Position numbers and translations under genes: made by a program. The notes beneath the pieces were generated by a model, which did no database searches, was not told where the DNA came from, and worked only from the letters and a program-made list of their open reading frames with translations. Of a stretch of 64,000 nt of DNA, positions 45,301-52,579 are shown in pieces (position 1 is the first letter of the stretch; the number at the start of each line of letters is the position of its first letter). The DNA is from Hemerocallis citrina (Eukaryota; Streptophyta; Magnoliopsida; Asparagales; Asphodelaceae): positions 204,591,326 through 204,655,325 of the forward strand of contig CM030366.1 of assembly GCA_017893485.1 (NCBI GenBank), written 5' to 3'.

Positions 45301-45870
45301 AAGTATTCAACATATACATTGCATTCATCTACCTCCACTTAAAATTATCCACTGGTATATACCTTCGTATCCAAACGAAGCCTACAATGGCTTAGTGGTT
45401 ACTCTATCAATCAGTATGATCAATCACCGGTACAATTGTATAAAAGTATAAAACATGTCAACATTAATATACGAATAGCTATCAATTCCAACACACTCCA
45501 AGTCGATCAAACTACAACTATTCTCAATCATCAAAACCAACAATTAAAGAGGAAAAAAAAGGTATAAAGAGAGAATTAGGACCTTGTTCTCCATGGCCTG
45601 CATCATAGGGGAGTCAATAGAACCCGCATCAGAGACCTGATGAGACGCACGCACCGAACCGACGCCGCCTTTAAATTTCCAGCTCGATCTTGATATCGAT
45701 ATCTGCGATGTTGATAATGATGGTTTTGCTCCTCCAATCGATAAGGGTTTTACGACTGAATAGCGGAGCAGAACTGGAGGAGAAGAAGGCACGTGGCGGC
45801 AGAAGAAGAAAAGGGAGGACGACGACGACGACCGTAACAGCGGCATGGATTGGACGCTCAACCTCATCAT
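30165..45870 (-). CDS. BolA-family protein, plastid-targeted, three exons, 166 residues
   Basis: Exons on the minus strand: 45870-45583, 35946-35879 and 30309-30165. Joins are in phase (after codon 96; then two bases into codon 119), with donors AAG|GTCC and CAG|GTCAGC and acceptors GAGCAG and GTGCAG. Residues 1 to about 75 are Ser/Arg-rich without acids, like a plastid transit peptide. Residues 97-166 form a BolA domain: [19 protein letters not shown], then YVVSAAFEG (121-129), VNRQRMVYK (133-141) and [15 protein letters not shown]. BolA proteins partner monothiol glutaredoxins around [2Fe-2S] clusters. The usual RHR is RQR here (Gln136). Introns are about 9.6 and 5.6 kb, swollen by transposons. 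A housekeeping-type promoter lies upstream. Family call from motifs; expression not known. Confidence 0.82.
30310..31604. other. BolA intron 2, part beside CACTA-2
   Basis: AT-rich intron. A GGGGGTATTTGTTTG end at 31394 and CAAACAAATGCCCC at 35018 form a possible MITE inverted repeat around CACTA-2. The rest of the intron, 34937-35878, shows nothing else. Confidence 0.5.
31605..34936 (+). mobile_element. CACTA element carrying host exons, in BolA intron 2 (CACTA-2)
   Basis: Starts CACTACAAAATAATTCGG and ends with inverse CACTACAAACTACCCC. Flanking triplets are AAA and TAA, an imperfect 3-bp duplication. Both ends have CCCCGG/CGTT hairpins like CACTA-1. Next to the left end is a CT-rich leader (31760-32050). 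No transposase. Three exons of a WAV2-like hydrolase lie at 32484-32946. 32950-34660 is AT-rich with one more exon-like piece at 33533-33632. 3332 bp in total. Confidence 0.85.
32484..32946 (+). pseudogene. Captured exons of a WAV2/ABHD13-like alpha/beta hydrolase
   Basis: Three exons at 32484-32562, 32670-32724 and 32831-32946, with introns GTACGC...TTAG and GTTTGT...GCTAG. They read [26 protein letters not shown], then [18 protein letters not shown], then [18 protein letters not shown] and IRNNPDK. Joins keep frame. This is the core of the plant WAV2/BEM46 family, including the GRSLGG nucleophile elbow. The N-terminal membrane anchor and the C-terminal acid and His are absent here. Captured as genomic DNA because introns remain. 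Plus strand, opposite to BolA. Confidence 0.85.
35879..35946 (-). CDS. BolA exon 2
   Basis: 68 bases; acceptor TTTATGAGCAG (35947-35957), donor CAG|GTCAGC. Codes [19 protein letters not shown] plus RHV, residues 97-118. Confidence 0.85.
36972..37151. repeat. 90-bp direct repeat, two copies, in BolA intron 1
   Basis: CAAGAAGTTCATAAATTAAG starts at 36972 and, with one change, at 37062. Other parts of 35947-37655 are AT-rich intron with a possible MITE end (CTAAACAAATACCC then TTAG) near 37197. Confidence 0.85.
37656..38819 (-). CDS. Pentatricopeptide-repeat (PPR) protein, N-terminus uncertain
   Basis: A 387-codon open frame of degenerate 35-residue PPR motifs ([83 protein letters not shown]). 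PPR proteins bind organelle RNA; wording recalls the At3g42630 (PBF2-like) clade, which is inference. The frame opens at a TAG at 38835; the first ATG is 38792 (MTHKERKF). A CAAAACAG acceptor at about 38803-38810 suggests an upstream exon, which I could not find before the copia-3 LTR at 39723. It lies in BolA intron 1, same strand. A broken second copy is at 51830-52577. It may be a gene, or a fragment whose 5' part was lost. Confidence 0.7.
   Translation of the reverse strand: MVSKQIFLDMTHKERKFTDIEFAKLMHALSYKKDSEFVVQLFSEMKAQGFQYDCATLSSLMLCCAQKGLLSEAQALWGALINSSCELSIKTISGLVDAYAMIDEFDEIDRVLHESVSRQFGSKSEIYALALSCFGKAGKLHMMETTIKDMASIGLKVNSSIGNAFVEYYSIFGSIEEMEIAYRRLKKSRILVEKETIRLMAHAYIRKKKFYKLGEFLRDVGLGRRNTGNLLWNLLLLSYAANFKMKTLQREFVEMLGAGFSPDLTTFNIRALAFSRMSMFWDLHLSIKHMKHEKVVPDLVTYGCIIDFYLDKRLGRNLSFAMNELDVESSPVIATDPLVFEAFGKGDFHSSSEVLLESNKGKDWTYSKLAARYMRKQYRSNQIFWNY
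38836..39349. other. Non-coding stretch between PPR frame and copia-3
   Basis: AT-rich; no convincing PPR 5' exon on the minus strand. Ends with the target duplication AATAT (39345-39349). Confidence 0.5.
39350..39723 (-). repeat. copia-3 3' LTR (374 bp)
   Basis: Minus-strand TGTTGGAAAAGTC at the 5' end to ATATTCAACA. A TATTTAAAGG box may serve as TATA. The polypurine tract AAGGGAGAGA lies just upstream (39724-39735). This LTR lies about 530 bp upstream of the PPR frame on the same strand, so it could drive it. Confidence 0.93.
39864..43844 (-). CDS. copia-3 Gag-Pol polyprotein, 1326 codons, C-terminal frameshift
   Basis: One frame holds UBN2 gag (20-210), an RG-rich tract (233-272), a zinc knuckle (289-302), protease [10 protein letters not shown] (341-350), GAG-pre-integrase HHCC (about 475-525), integrase (HSDICGPI, then [14 protein letters not shown]), RT starting [15 protein letters not shown] with the [11 protein letters not shown] box, and RNase H ([21 protein letters not shown]). 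Two defects stand out. The knuckle reads [14 protein letters not shown], with Tyr where the zinc-binding His belongs. A one-base shift near 39900 replaces the last 35 to 40 residues by a short tail. Otherwise no stop. Start ATG follows the primer site by about 70 bases. Confidence 0.93.
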   Translation of the reverse strand: MQQQTRSMASENFVQPSIPRFDGHYDHWSMLMENFLRSKEYWPVVVSGVAEPAEGVVQTDAQKTELEALKLKDLKAKNYLFQAIDCSILETILCKDTSKHIWDSMKKKYQGTARAKRQQLQALRSEFELLRMKSGELVTDYFSRTMAIVNKMHILGDKTEDVLIVEKILRSLTPNFNFIVCAIEEANDVGSMSIDELQSSLLVHERKINQQEKEEQALKALSENHSTPSRADRGRGRGRGRGRGGRDNNDRGNQQQNHHQENQFQGRGRGRGGHQSTRPKSADKSNVECYRCHRYGYYQSDCRTNLNRQSGERTNFADKEEEVSLLMVCHVKEETHKNLWYLDTGCSNHMCGEKSAFSELDEAFRDVVKFGDDSKVSVMGKGKVAIQTNKNSIQTISNVLFVPDLRTNLLSVGQLQEKGYGISIKNGVCRIEDEKLGLVAQVNMTANRMFPLYLNNTTHSCFSAKLRDAAWLWHFRYGHLNFGGLKTLQQKDMVIGLPQITAPSEVCEECVVSKQHRNPFPQGKSWRAKTTLELVHSDICGPITPCSNGGKRYLITFIDDYSRKCWVYFLQEKSEAFLAFKSYKALVEKEVGQVIKVLRTNRGGEYNSHEFVNFCETNGIKRQLTAAYSPQQNGVCERKNRTVMNMVRSLLSRSGVPKAFRPEAVNWSVHILNRSPTLAVQNMTPEETWSGRRPAVDHFRIFGCVAYVHIPDEKRRKLDDKGEKCIFLGVSDQSKAYKLYNPSTKKIIISRDVVFDEEKCWPWNNDGVQQEIPADFDEENEDGRQQLVENVQQPIPAITEGEERPHRARRRPAWMSDYEVTGVEQSEDIVTHFALFSDCDPTVFESAVKESKWRKAMDEEIAAIEKNDTWELCDLPKGHETIGVKWVYKTKLKENGEVDKHKARLVVKGYKQEFGIDYKEVFAPVARHDTIRLVIALAAQNSWPIFQLDVKSAFLHGDLKEEVFIDQPPGYVKLGNEHKVYKLKKALYGLKQAPRAWYNRIETYFLKEGFQKCPYEHTLFIKVEDGGKMLIVCLYVDDLIYTGSNTTMFESFKKSMMAEFEMSDLGMMHYYLGIEVVQSSTEIFISQKKYVGDILDRFQMADCNPVNTPSEFGFKLNKDDGGKRVDNTLYKQIVGSLMYLTATRPDIMHAVSIISRYMECPTEIHLLAAKRIFRYLQGTKEFGLFYKKGEKSDLLGFTDSVYAGDSDDRKSTSGYAFMMGTGAVSWSSKKQPIVTLSTTEAEFVAATACACQAIWLKKILQELQFKEDGPTLIYCDSSSAIKLLKNPVLHGRSKHIDVKYHFLRDLTNDGVIDLITAGVKTRLLIF
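43912..43925 (-). other. copia-3 primer-binding site
   Basis: Minus-strand TGGTATCAGAGCCA, exact match to the 3' end of initiator tRNA-Met, one base from the 5' LTR. Confidence 0.93.
43927..44299 (-). repeat. copia-3 5' LTR (373 bp)
   Basis: Partner of the 39350-39723 LTR, followed by target duplication AATAT at 44300-44304. Confidence 0.93.
44421..45385. mobile_element. Possible inverted-repeat element in BolA intron 1
   Basis: AGGCCCTGTTTAGATAC at 44423 is matched in inverse by GTATCCAAACGAAGCCT at 45369. TACAA appears just outside both ends. Inside lies a GC-rich scrap CGCCTAGGCGGCGCC (44635-44685), typical of one hAT end, and a short frame at 44839-45051 of unknown origin. Superfamily unsure. 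Confidence 0.4.
45583..45870 (-). CDS. BolA exon 1 (transit peptide)
   Basis: Starts ATGATGAGGTTGAGC at 45870; 96 codons to the donor AAG|GTCC at 45583/45582. Codes the Ser-rich plastid-type leader, then [13 protein letters not shown] before the BolA domain. A second ATG follows the first at once; either may be used. Confidence 0.83.
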
Positions 45871-46007
45871 CTCCCTCGCTCTCGATTTCTTCTTCTTTCT
45901 CGAATCGAATGTTCAGTGAAAGTGCTGCGGTGTCAAATTTCGTGCCACACTGCCAGTGTTTGTGGAGGAGATTGGGGAATTGGGGTCTGATCTTGTTACC
46001 ACGACTG

Positions 46008-46050
46008 TATTGGGCCTATATGAGCCGGGCCATAATGGGCTGGGCCGTAT
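46008..46050 (-). promoter_or_regulatory. BolA promoter: cluster of site II (TGGGCY) motifs
   Basis: TGGGCC at 46011-46016 and 46041-46046 and TGGGCT at 46036-46041, about 140-180 bases upstream of the BolA ATG. Such TCP-binding site II clusters mark housekeeping plant promoters of organelle and ribosomal proteins. No clear TATA box; the 45871-45900 part is CT/GA-rich leader. Confidence 0.6.
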
Positions 46051-46106
46051 TATTGTTTGTGTTTTTTTTTCTCTACTGTTTTATTGTTAATTTTTAATTT
46101 TTAATG

Positions 46107-46215
46107 TTTTTTTTAGGGAAAAGGTGGAATCTGGCCACCCTGTTTCATTAATAAGAGTTTAACGAAACAAATCAGAGTACTGGGCCAAAGTACAAAGTAC
46201 AGATAAGGATTTTTA
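46107..46215 (-). mobile_element. L1 LINE 3'-end remnant upstream of BolA
   Basis: On the minus strand it reads TTATTAATGAAACAGGGTGG, CCAGATTCCACCTTTTCCCT then A8. The LINE at 12298-14375 ends TTATTAATGAAACAGGGTGG, CCTTACTTCACCTTTTTCTT then A26. So it is the same 3' end, truncated to about 100 bp. Confidence 0.75.
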
Positions 46216-46252
46216 ATGTTCCCATTGCAAGATAAGGATTTACTGACATCTA

Positions 46253-46540
46253 GGGTTATTAATCGGGCCGAACACGACACAAGCCTTGCTTAGCTCTTGT
46301 ATATAAAAATCTTGTTCAAACTTGGCTCGAACTTGTTAAGCAAAAGATTGTTCAAGCTTGGCTCGTTCATATGTTTGTTTGAAGCTTGGTTCATTTGAGT
46401 TGGCAAGCTTGTTTGTATAAAACTTTGATTTGAGCTTGTCTTTAAGATGTAAACTAGCTCAAATATGTCCTAAACAAGCCCAATCCATGCTTAAAATTAA
46501 GCTCTTATTGAGCTTATTTAGAGCTTGATTATAGCATCAA
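46253..46540. mobile_element. hAT-type end fragment
   Basis: Begins TAGGGTTATTAATCGGGCCG, then repeated GAGCTTG/CAAGCTTGGCTCG words in both orientations, like hAT subterminal zones. No other end found nearby. Confidence 0.45.
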
Positions 46541-49500
46541 TATAGATTATGGAATAATTACTCTTCTTCTGGGTTTTTTGCACATTGGTTTAATTTGTTT
46601 GGAGCGAGAGAGGGAGAAATTTGTAATTGGGTATAGCACACTCAAGTGTAGGAAAATAGAAAAACATCATGCATAAAACCAAGTCAAGAAAACACAAATG
46701 CAATATGATGACTCTCTAATGCATACTTGTCGAATTCTATGCATTCCATACTACATAGATTCGATGCAAGTCCTTATCGTTCTCCACTTTATATGGTTCA
46801 ATCGTTATGCAACTAATCCTACTACTGTGATAGAAACAAGATCTAGAATACTCTGCGAATAGGCATCACAATCCTTGACGCGCAAGCATCCTGTAAGAAT
46901 AGCTCTGACCCCCAGGAAAAATCACCTCCCTGACATGTACCCCATGAATAGGTTTGCGAGACCCTCGACATGCTGATACACTAGAGTACATCTCTTGAAT
47001 AGGCCCGCTGACCCTCGTCACGCGAATGCACCTGTATGCTCCGTGAATAGGCCTTCAAACACTCGATACACGAACATACCAAATGTCCTTTCGAGACAGA
47101 ACAACACACAGTCCTGGAACGCATCCGTTGGACTAGACGCCTAAAGCATATACTTACGTTTCCCAAGTTCTATCACATCTTCACTAGTGCATGTCTTTAA
47201 GTTGATTATTATTAAAACACAATTTTTCCCCTCTCTAGAGTTAGTGTATCCTGCCGGACTTAATTCCACAAACAACAACCCCAAGACCAAACTGGTCAAA
47301 ATCCACAAAATCTCATCTGCCGGTTTACAGGACTCCCACTCAACTCCTAAAGATTCACAAATCGAATATCAACACCAAAACTTTCAATAAAACTTTTCAT
47401 TTCATCGTCAAAACGTTTATATCAATAAGAACTTATCAAATCAACAAAACCAAATACATTCGGTATACTCACAAATTTTCAGAATTGAAATAAAGTATTA
47501 AATCCATTTAATAACTGAGAATCATGATTTGAAGTCATAGAAAGTCACAAAATATCAATTTTTTCAAAAACCATATATATTTTACTTTATAAAATTATAG
47601 AAATACAATTTAAATTCTATCATAATCAAAATATAAATCTCTCTAAAATACTGTAATCTGTAGTAAAAACATCATCTAAAACAGTAGATCAATAATCCAT
47701 AAGTTCGAAGAAATAATCGTTCAAGAAAAATGAAGAAAACTTCAACAAAATAGCCATAACAATGATGTCGATCGACCTTCACAAGCCACAGTCGACCGAC
47801 ATGACAGTCGACCGACATTTTAGTTCAAAAAATGGATAGTCGACCTTCACGTCAAAAAAAACAGCCCATACAGCATCTTTAAATTTCATGCACTTTTTTA
47901 CTAATACTTCAATTATACTTTGTAAAATCACAAATCTACAAAAAAAAAAAAATCCTAAGATGATCAAATAAAATTTGTATAACGTATAGAAGTTTATAAA
48001 ACTAATCGAAATCACATCAAGATCACAAAAGAGTAATTTTTCACAAAACTCTTCAAAACAGATAATATAAGTGTATAAGTGTATATACGTGTGTTTAAGC
48101 ATTAGTAAAACATTAAGAATTCATCAAAAGTAGTGTATTGTTCAAATCAATCTTAGTATCAAAACAAATCAGATCTCAATTGAAAACTTCACAAAACATC
48201 AAAATTCAATTTCGGCCTGCACATCTACAGACCCGAAGTCAAACCCCTATTCATTACTTCAAAATTTGATCTTTTTGATTCAAAAATCCTTCCACAACTT
48301 GTTTACTCATGAATATATGTGAAAACAACATGTTTTTAATCACATTTTCATCATCAAAATCTCAAAACAGTAAGTATGCATATGTATACACAGTGAAGGC
48401 TCCCTTTTATTCATCTATATGTACTATATCTCATATCACTCATCATAAATAATCAAATCAGCAAGCATGTGAAGGAAAACAACATCCCCATGATTTCTAT
48501 TAGGTTCTTTAACGTTCTCAAGCCATCTACATGTAATTTTAATCATCAATAGCATAGTTTACACGTAAAGATTCAATTTTTATTCATTCATCTTTCAATA
48601 ATACAATTCATCATCATACAATCCCCTAACATACTTGCTAATAGACAATCATCACATACAACATGCATAGAACAATAAGAAATCAAACATATGTCACTTA
48701 CCTTATTGAAGAATCAACCGAAATAATAAAGAGAATAAGAAAAGTCATTCCTTTCGCAAAAATCCAAGATCTTGCTTCAAAACTCCAAGAAAACCAATAG
48801 AAAAATAATACTTTGTTTTTGCTGAGGAGGGGGACGACTGTAGTGGCTCTTTAATAGGCCGAAATCTAGGTTTTTAGGGTTTTACAAGTTATATGGCAAC
48901 ATCCCTCGACAAATTATTCCTTTAAGTATATAGACCTTTCTTTAATAAATTAGTTAAATAAGTTAAATAAATTAAAATAAAACTAAATCCCTTTACAACT
49001 GAGTTATCCAGCCATCAAGTATAGCCCAGAAATTAAAAAAAATTGGATTTGTACCCCCCTAAGTGGCAATTTTGCACAAAAGTCTATCTCATTGTAATAT
49101 TTGCAAATATGTCGAATAAATATCAGAAAAATCCAGAAAATTCATAAATAATACCTACTAACAAATATAAGATTTTCCAAACAAAATTTCTGAATTTTAG
49201 TTTCCAAGAAAAATATTTGCACAAGGTTCAACTTAAATTGCATATTTGCAAAAATACCACATTTGTTTAAATCTTTACCAAATCAACTCTAAATAAATTT
49301 TAAATAAATATAATCTTTAATATTGATCTTGGCCAGCCCAAAAAGCAGCAAAAACGGATTTTCATTATTTGTCTGAGATCCAATCGGCTTTTTACATAAA
49401 AGCTCCTCTCTCTCGAAGTATTTACAAAAATAGTTTCTTCATTCAGAAAAATTCCAAAATTTAGGATATAGTCCATTATAAATAGGAGAATTTATTCAGA

Positions 49501-49797
49501 ATATTAAAATTGGATATTTGCACCCCCAAAAAATATTTGCACGTGTAAAATTGACAAAGTCATAAAATAGCCCAATTAATTCAAATAAGTCTGAAAATTA
49601 AAATATCATAAATAAATGAGGAAAATAAATCATTAAACATAAAATTTTAAGAATTCAAAATTTTCTAACTTTGCACGTGTGTTGCACGTGCAAAGTTGCA
49701 ATTTCACGAAAATAGTTAAAATAGTCAAACTTTACCAATTTAATATTATTTAATAATGCAAAATAAATCATTTTATTTTGCGGGGTGTTACAATGTG
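46541..49797 (-). mobile_element. Long LTR-like region ending TGTAACACCCCG (LTR region 1)
   Basis: At 49797 the minus strand begins TGTAACACCCCGCAAAAT. The region to about 46830 shares ordered similarity with 57967-60962, for example CTTACGTTT...CATCTTCACTA (47153 and 58255). The TGTAACACC start is common in Ty3/gypsy LTRs of plants, but no gag or pol is present. Likely a long solo or truncated LTR of a non-autonomous element. Left limit uncertain. Content is AT-rich, with a GTCGACCGACAT patch at 47770-47850. No genes. Confidence 0.55.
46845..47110. repeat. about 65-bp degenerate repeats in LTR region 1
   Basis: Four units share GAATAGGC, then CCCTCGACATGC- or CTCGATACACGAA-like words, then CATCCTGT/CACCTGTATGCTC. 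A similar place in LTR region 2 (57962-58240) has different short repeats (CTCGGAATCCACCGC). Confidence 0.6.
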
Positions 49798-50140
49798 GTG
49801 GCCCGAGGTCACTACCGAGCATCGAGCCCCCTGCTAGCTGCGAAAGCTAGGGGTGGCTCGAGGTCACTGCTGAGCGTCGAGCCCACCCTACTTACTGTGA
49901 AAGCTAGGGGGTGGCTCGAGGTCACTGCCGAGCGTCGAGCCCCCTGCTTGCTGCGAAAGCTAGGGGTAACTTGAGGTCCCTATTGAGTGTCGAGCCCCAT
50001 AGATTGTGTGAAAGCAAGGTGGTGGCTCGAGGTCACTGCCGAGTCGAGCCCACCCTGCTTACTGTGAAAGCTAGAGGGTGGCTCGAGGTCACTGCCGAGC
50101 GTTGAGCCCCATGCTTGCTGCAAAAGCTAGGGGGTGGCTC
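49798..50140. repeat. about 60-bp minisatellite, six units, left part
   Basis: Units of the form GGCTCGAGGTCACTGCCGAG, CGTCGAGCCC, then CTGCTTGCTGCGAAAGCTAG. The array resumes at 51420 after a small LTR element. Short open frames across it are by-products of the repeat. Confidence 0.9.
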
Positions 50141-50560
50141 TGTAACACCCCTGCCCCGAGCTCGGACAATTTATACAAATTAGAAGACAAATTATTTATA
50201 TTATATTACAACTGTCCACCACAGACTGCCTCTCAAAAGGTAGTTAACCGAATTGGTGACTCTTGATCATAGGCAATAGTATTTATATTTAATTATTTTT
50301 GTTTAATTACCGATGTGGGACAAATCTACTCTACTCTCTCTCTCCTCTCCTCTTCCTTGAGAAGACAACAGCCCCTGTGGGGCCCATCCATCCACGTCAT
50401 CATGGAGAGAAGGCAGCAGCTCCCCTGTTTTTCATCTTACAAGGGTGGCCCCTACATGATGACGTCAGCGCGTCATCACCAAGAGCTGAGAACTGCTCTT
50501 CAACACGTGGGACCCCCTATCATCCATTCATTTTCATTATATTACCAAACTGCCATCATG

Positions 50561-50599
<39 letters not shown>
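50561..50599 (+). repeat. (ATT)n microsatellite in TRIM LTR 1
   Basis: About 13 ATT units after CATGC. The same place in LTR 2 (51343-51400) holds about 28 AT units instead. Confidence 0.9.
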
Positions 50600-50605
<6 letters not shown>

Positions 50606-51341
50606 TTCAAATTATGGGATATTACACACACCCTCCTTCATAAATCAGTGTCCTCGCTAAGTACGGGGCATGCACAATCTAGTGCAGGATCTACTTTCTA
50701 GCCGTTGTGGAGCATCTGCTCTTTTATCCGCCCAATTATTCATGATCTCGGAATCCACCGCTCGATAAATCATAATCCCAGATTTAATTGAGCTGCCTTC
50801 CTATCTGCCCGACTAATCATGATCCCGGAATCTACCGCCCGATCAATAACAATTCCGAATTTAATTGAGGGTTCACCACAGTCTCGGAATCCACCGCCCG
50901 ACTGTTTCTATAGACATGCCCCGTACTCAGTGTCGAAAGTCGACAATTTATACAATTTAAAAGACAAATGATTTATAGTATAGTACAACTTGCCCACCAT
51001 AGGCTACTTCTCAAAAGGTGGTTAACTGAATTGGTGACTCTTGATTATAGACAATAGTATTTATATTTAATTATTTTTGTTCAATTACCGATGTGGGACA
51101 AATCTACTATACTCTCTCTCTCTCTCCTCTCCTCTTCCGTGAGAAGACAGCAGCCCCTGTGGGGCCCATCCGTCCACGTCATCAAGGAGAGAAGGAAGCA
51201 GCTCCCCTGTTTTTCATCTCACCCGAGTGGCCCCCACGCGATGATGTCAGCGCGTCATCACCAAAAGCTGAACTGCTCTTCAACCCATAGGACCCCCTAT
51301 CCTCCATTCATTTTTATTATATTACCAATCTGCCATCATGC

Positions 51342-51342
<1 letters not shown>

Positions 51343-51400
<58 letters not shown>
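51343..51400 (+). repeat. (AT)n microsatellite in TRIM LTR 2
   Basis: AT dinucleotide run in the position held by ATT units in LTR 1. Confidence 0.9.
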
Positions 51401-51402
<2 letters not shown>

Positions 51403-51419
51403 AATTACGGGGTGTTACA

Positions 51420-51600
51420 GGCTCGAGGTCACTACCGAGAGTCGAGTATATATATCAAATTACGGGGTGTTACAGGCTCGAGGTCACTACCGAGAGTCGA
51501 GCCTCATAGCTTGTATGAAAGCTAGGTGGTGGCTCAAGGTCACTGTCGAGCGCCGAGCCCACCCTGCTTGCTATGAAAGCTATGGGGTGGCAACTAATCA
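51420..51600. repeat. Minisatellite, right part, with duplicated LTR end
   Basis: The 60-bp unit continues here. A 55-bp piece made of the last 27 bases of the TRIM LTR plus 28 bases of minisatellite is duplicated in tandem (51392-51446 and 51447-51501, about). 51601-51830 beyond shows nothing recognisable. Confidence 0.8.
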
Positions 51601-51829
51601 TACATAGGTCCGGGCAAATTTAGTATATATGAAAACATGGACTTTTATACCCCAATTTATAATGTTTTTCACCATATACTAATGGAAACATGGACTTTTA
51701 TTTACAACTAATTATTGTCATACAATTCAAACTTCAGCTACATAATTGTTGATTTACTATTTACAAGACATTTCATATGCTGTATCGTTCCGAAAATGTG
51801 CCATAGGCACGTGGCCACGAGCAAATCTA

Positions 51830-52577
51830 GTACTATAATACCCTACAAAAGCATTACCTATAGACGAACTGTCAGGGCCGGCCCCGAGTTCCCGGGGGCC
51901 CGAGGCGAAAGACCCAAATAACTATATTTGGGGGCCCCTAATAACAATATAATTTTTTTACGCGTAAAATACGTGCCTATATTTATAAGGGGAATACAAA
52001 TTTAGGGGGCCTTAAATTGAAAAAAATCCGGGGGCCTGATGCGGCCGACTCACCAGCCTCAAGGTGGGGGCCAGGCTTGCGAACCGACCTTCAGACCTCT
52101 AGAAAACATGTCTTTAATTGTTGTCTCCATCATCTGAAGTTGTCCTGCCTTCCCAAAGCAAGAGATAGCCAGTTCATAAATCTCTGACTTGGAACCAAAT
52201 TGCCTAGATACTGATTCATGTAGTACTCTATCTATCTCATTGAATTCATCCACCATTGCACAACCCATGTCTTTTATTGTTTTGGTGCAAAGTTCACATG
52301 AACTGTTTATAATCACACCCCATAAAGCCTGAGCGTGAAGAGGCCTTTTTGTGCGCAACAAAGCATCAAAGATGAAAGGGTTGCACAATCCAGCTGGAAG
52401 CCTTGAACTTTTATTTCAGAGAATAATTGCACTGAAATTTTAGAATTTTTTCGTAATTCAGTGCATGTACTAGTTTGGCAAACTCGATATCAGTAAAATT
52501 TCTTTCCTTGTCAGTCAAATCCAAGAGAATCTGTTTTGAAACCAAACTAATGAGACAAGACTCAACCAACAAAGTGG
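51830..52577 (-). pseudogene. PPR pseudogene, partial copy of the 37656-38819 gene
   Basis: On the minus strand it follows the PPR gene from its 5' flank through about residue 170. Both copies share [16 protein letters not shown] and METTIKDM. It also matches about 35 bases upstream of the coding frame (AAACCAAACTAATGAGACAAG against AAACCAAACTAATAAGAGAAG), so the duplication was genomic, not a cDNA copy. It carries indels and a MITE at 51873-52079, and the 3' half is missing. Confidence 0.88.
51873..52079. mobile_element. hAT-type MITE in the PPR pseudogene
   Basis: Starts CAGGGCCGGCCCCGAG. It interrupts PPR homology exactly; flanking octamers CGAACTGT and CGAACCGA match at six of eight positions, a decayed 8-bp duplication. 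A second copy with a clean end is at 54242-54424. Confidence 0.8.
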
Positions 52578-52579
52578 AT

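Larger units (their letters stand above)
50141..51419 (+). mobile_element. Small non-autonomous LTR element (TRIM-like) in the minisatellite
   Basis: Starts TGTAACACCCC, ends GGGGTGTTACA, with perfect 5-bp target duplication GGCTC (50136-50140 and 51420-51424). Two direct repeats of about 490 bp (50141-50626 and 50917-51419) surround 290 bp of non-coding interior. Shared landmarks include GACAATTTATACAA, GTGACTCTTGAT, GATGTGGGACAAATCTACT and CCCCTGTGGGGCCC. The interior has three CGGAATC(C/T)ACCGCCCGA words also seen at 57967-58240. LTR 2 lacks the first 10 bases. No recognisable primer site. Confidence 0.82.

Noticed and set aside
47779..47850. Short GTCGACCGACAT repeats considered as a CRISPR-like array
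   Set aside because: Units are too short and irregular, and this is plant nuclear DNA.
49756..50266. Arg/Glu-rich frames (ARGHCRASSPLL...)
   Set aside because: By-products of the 60-bp minisatellite.
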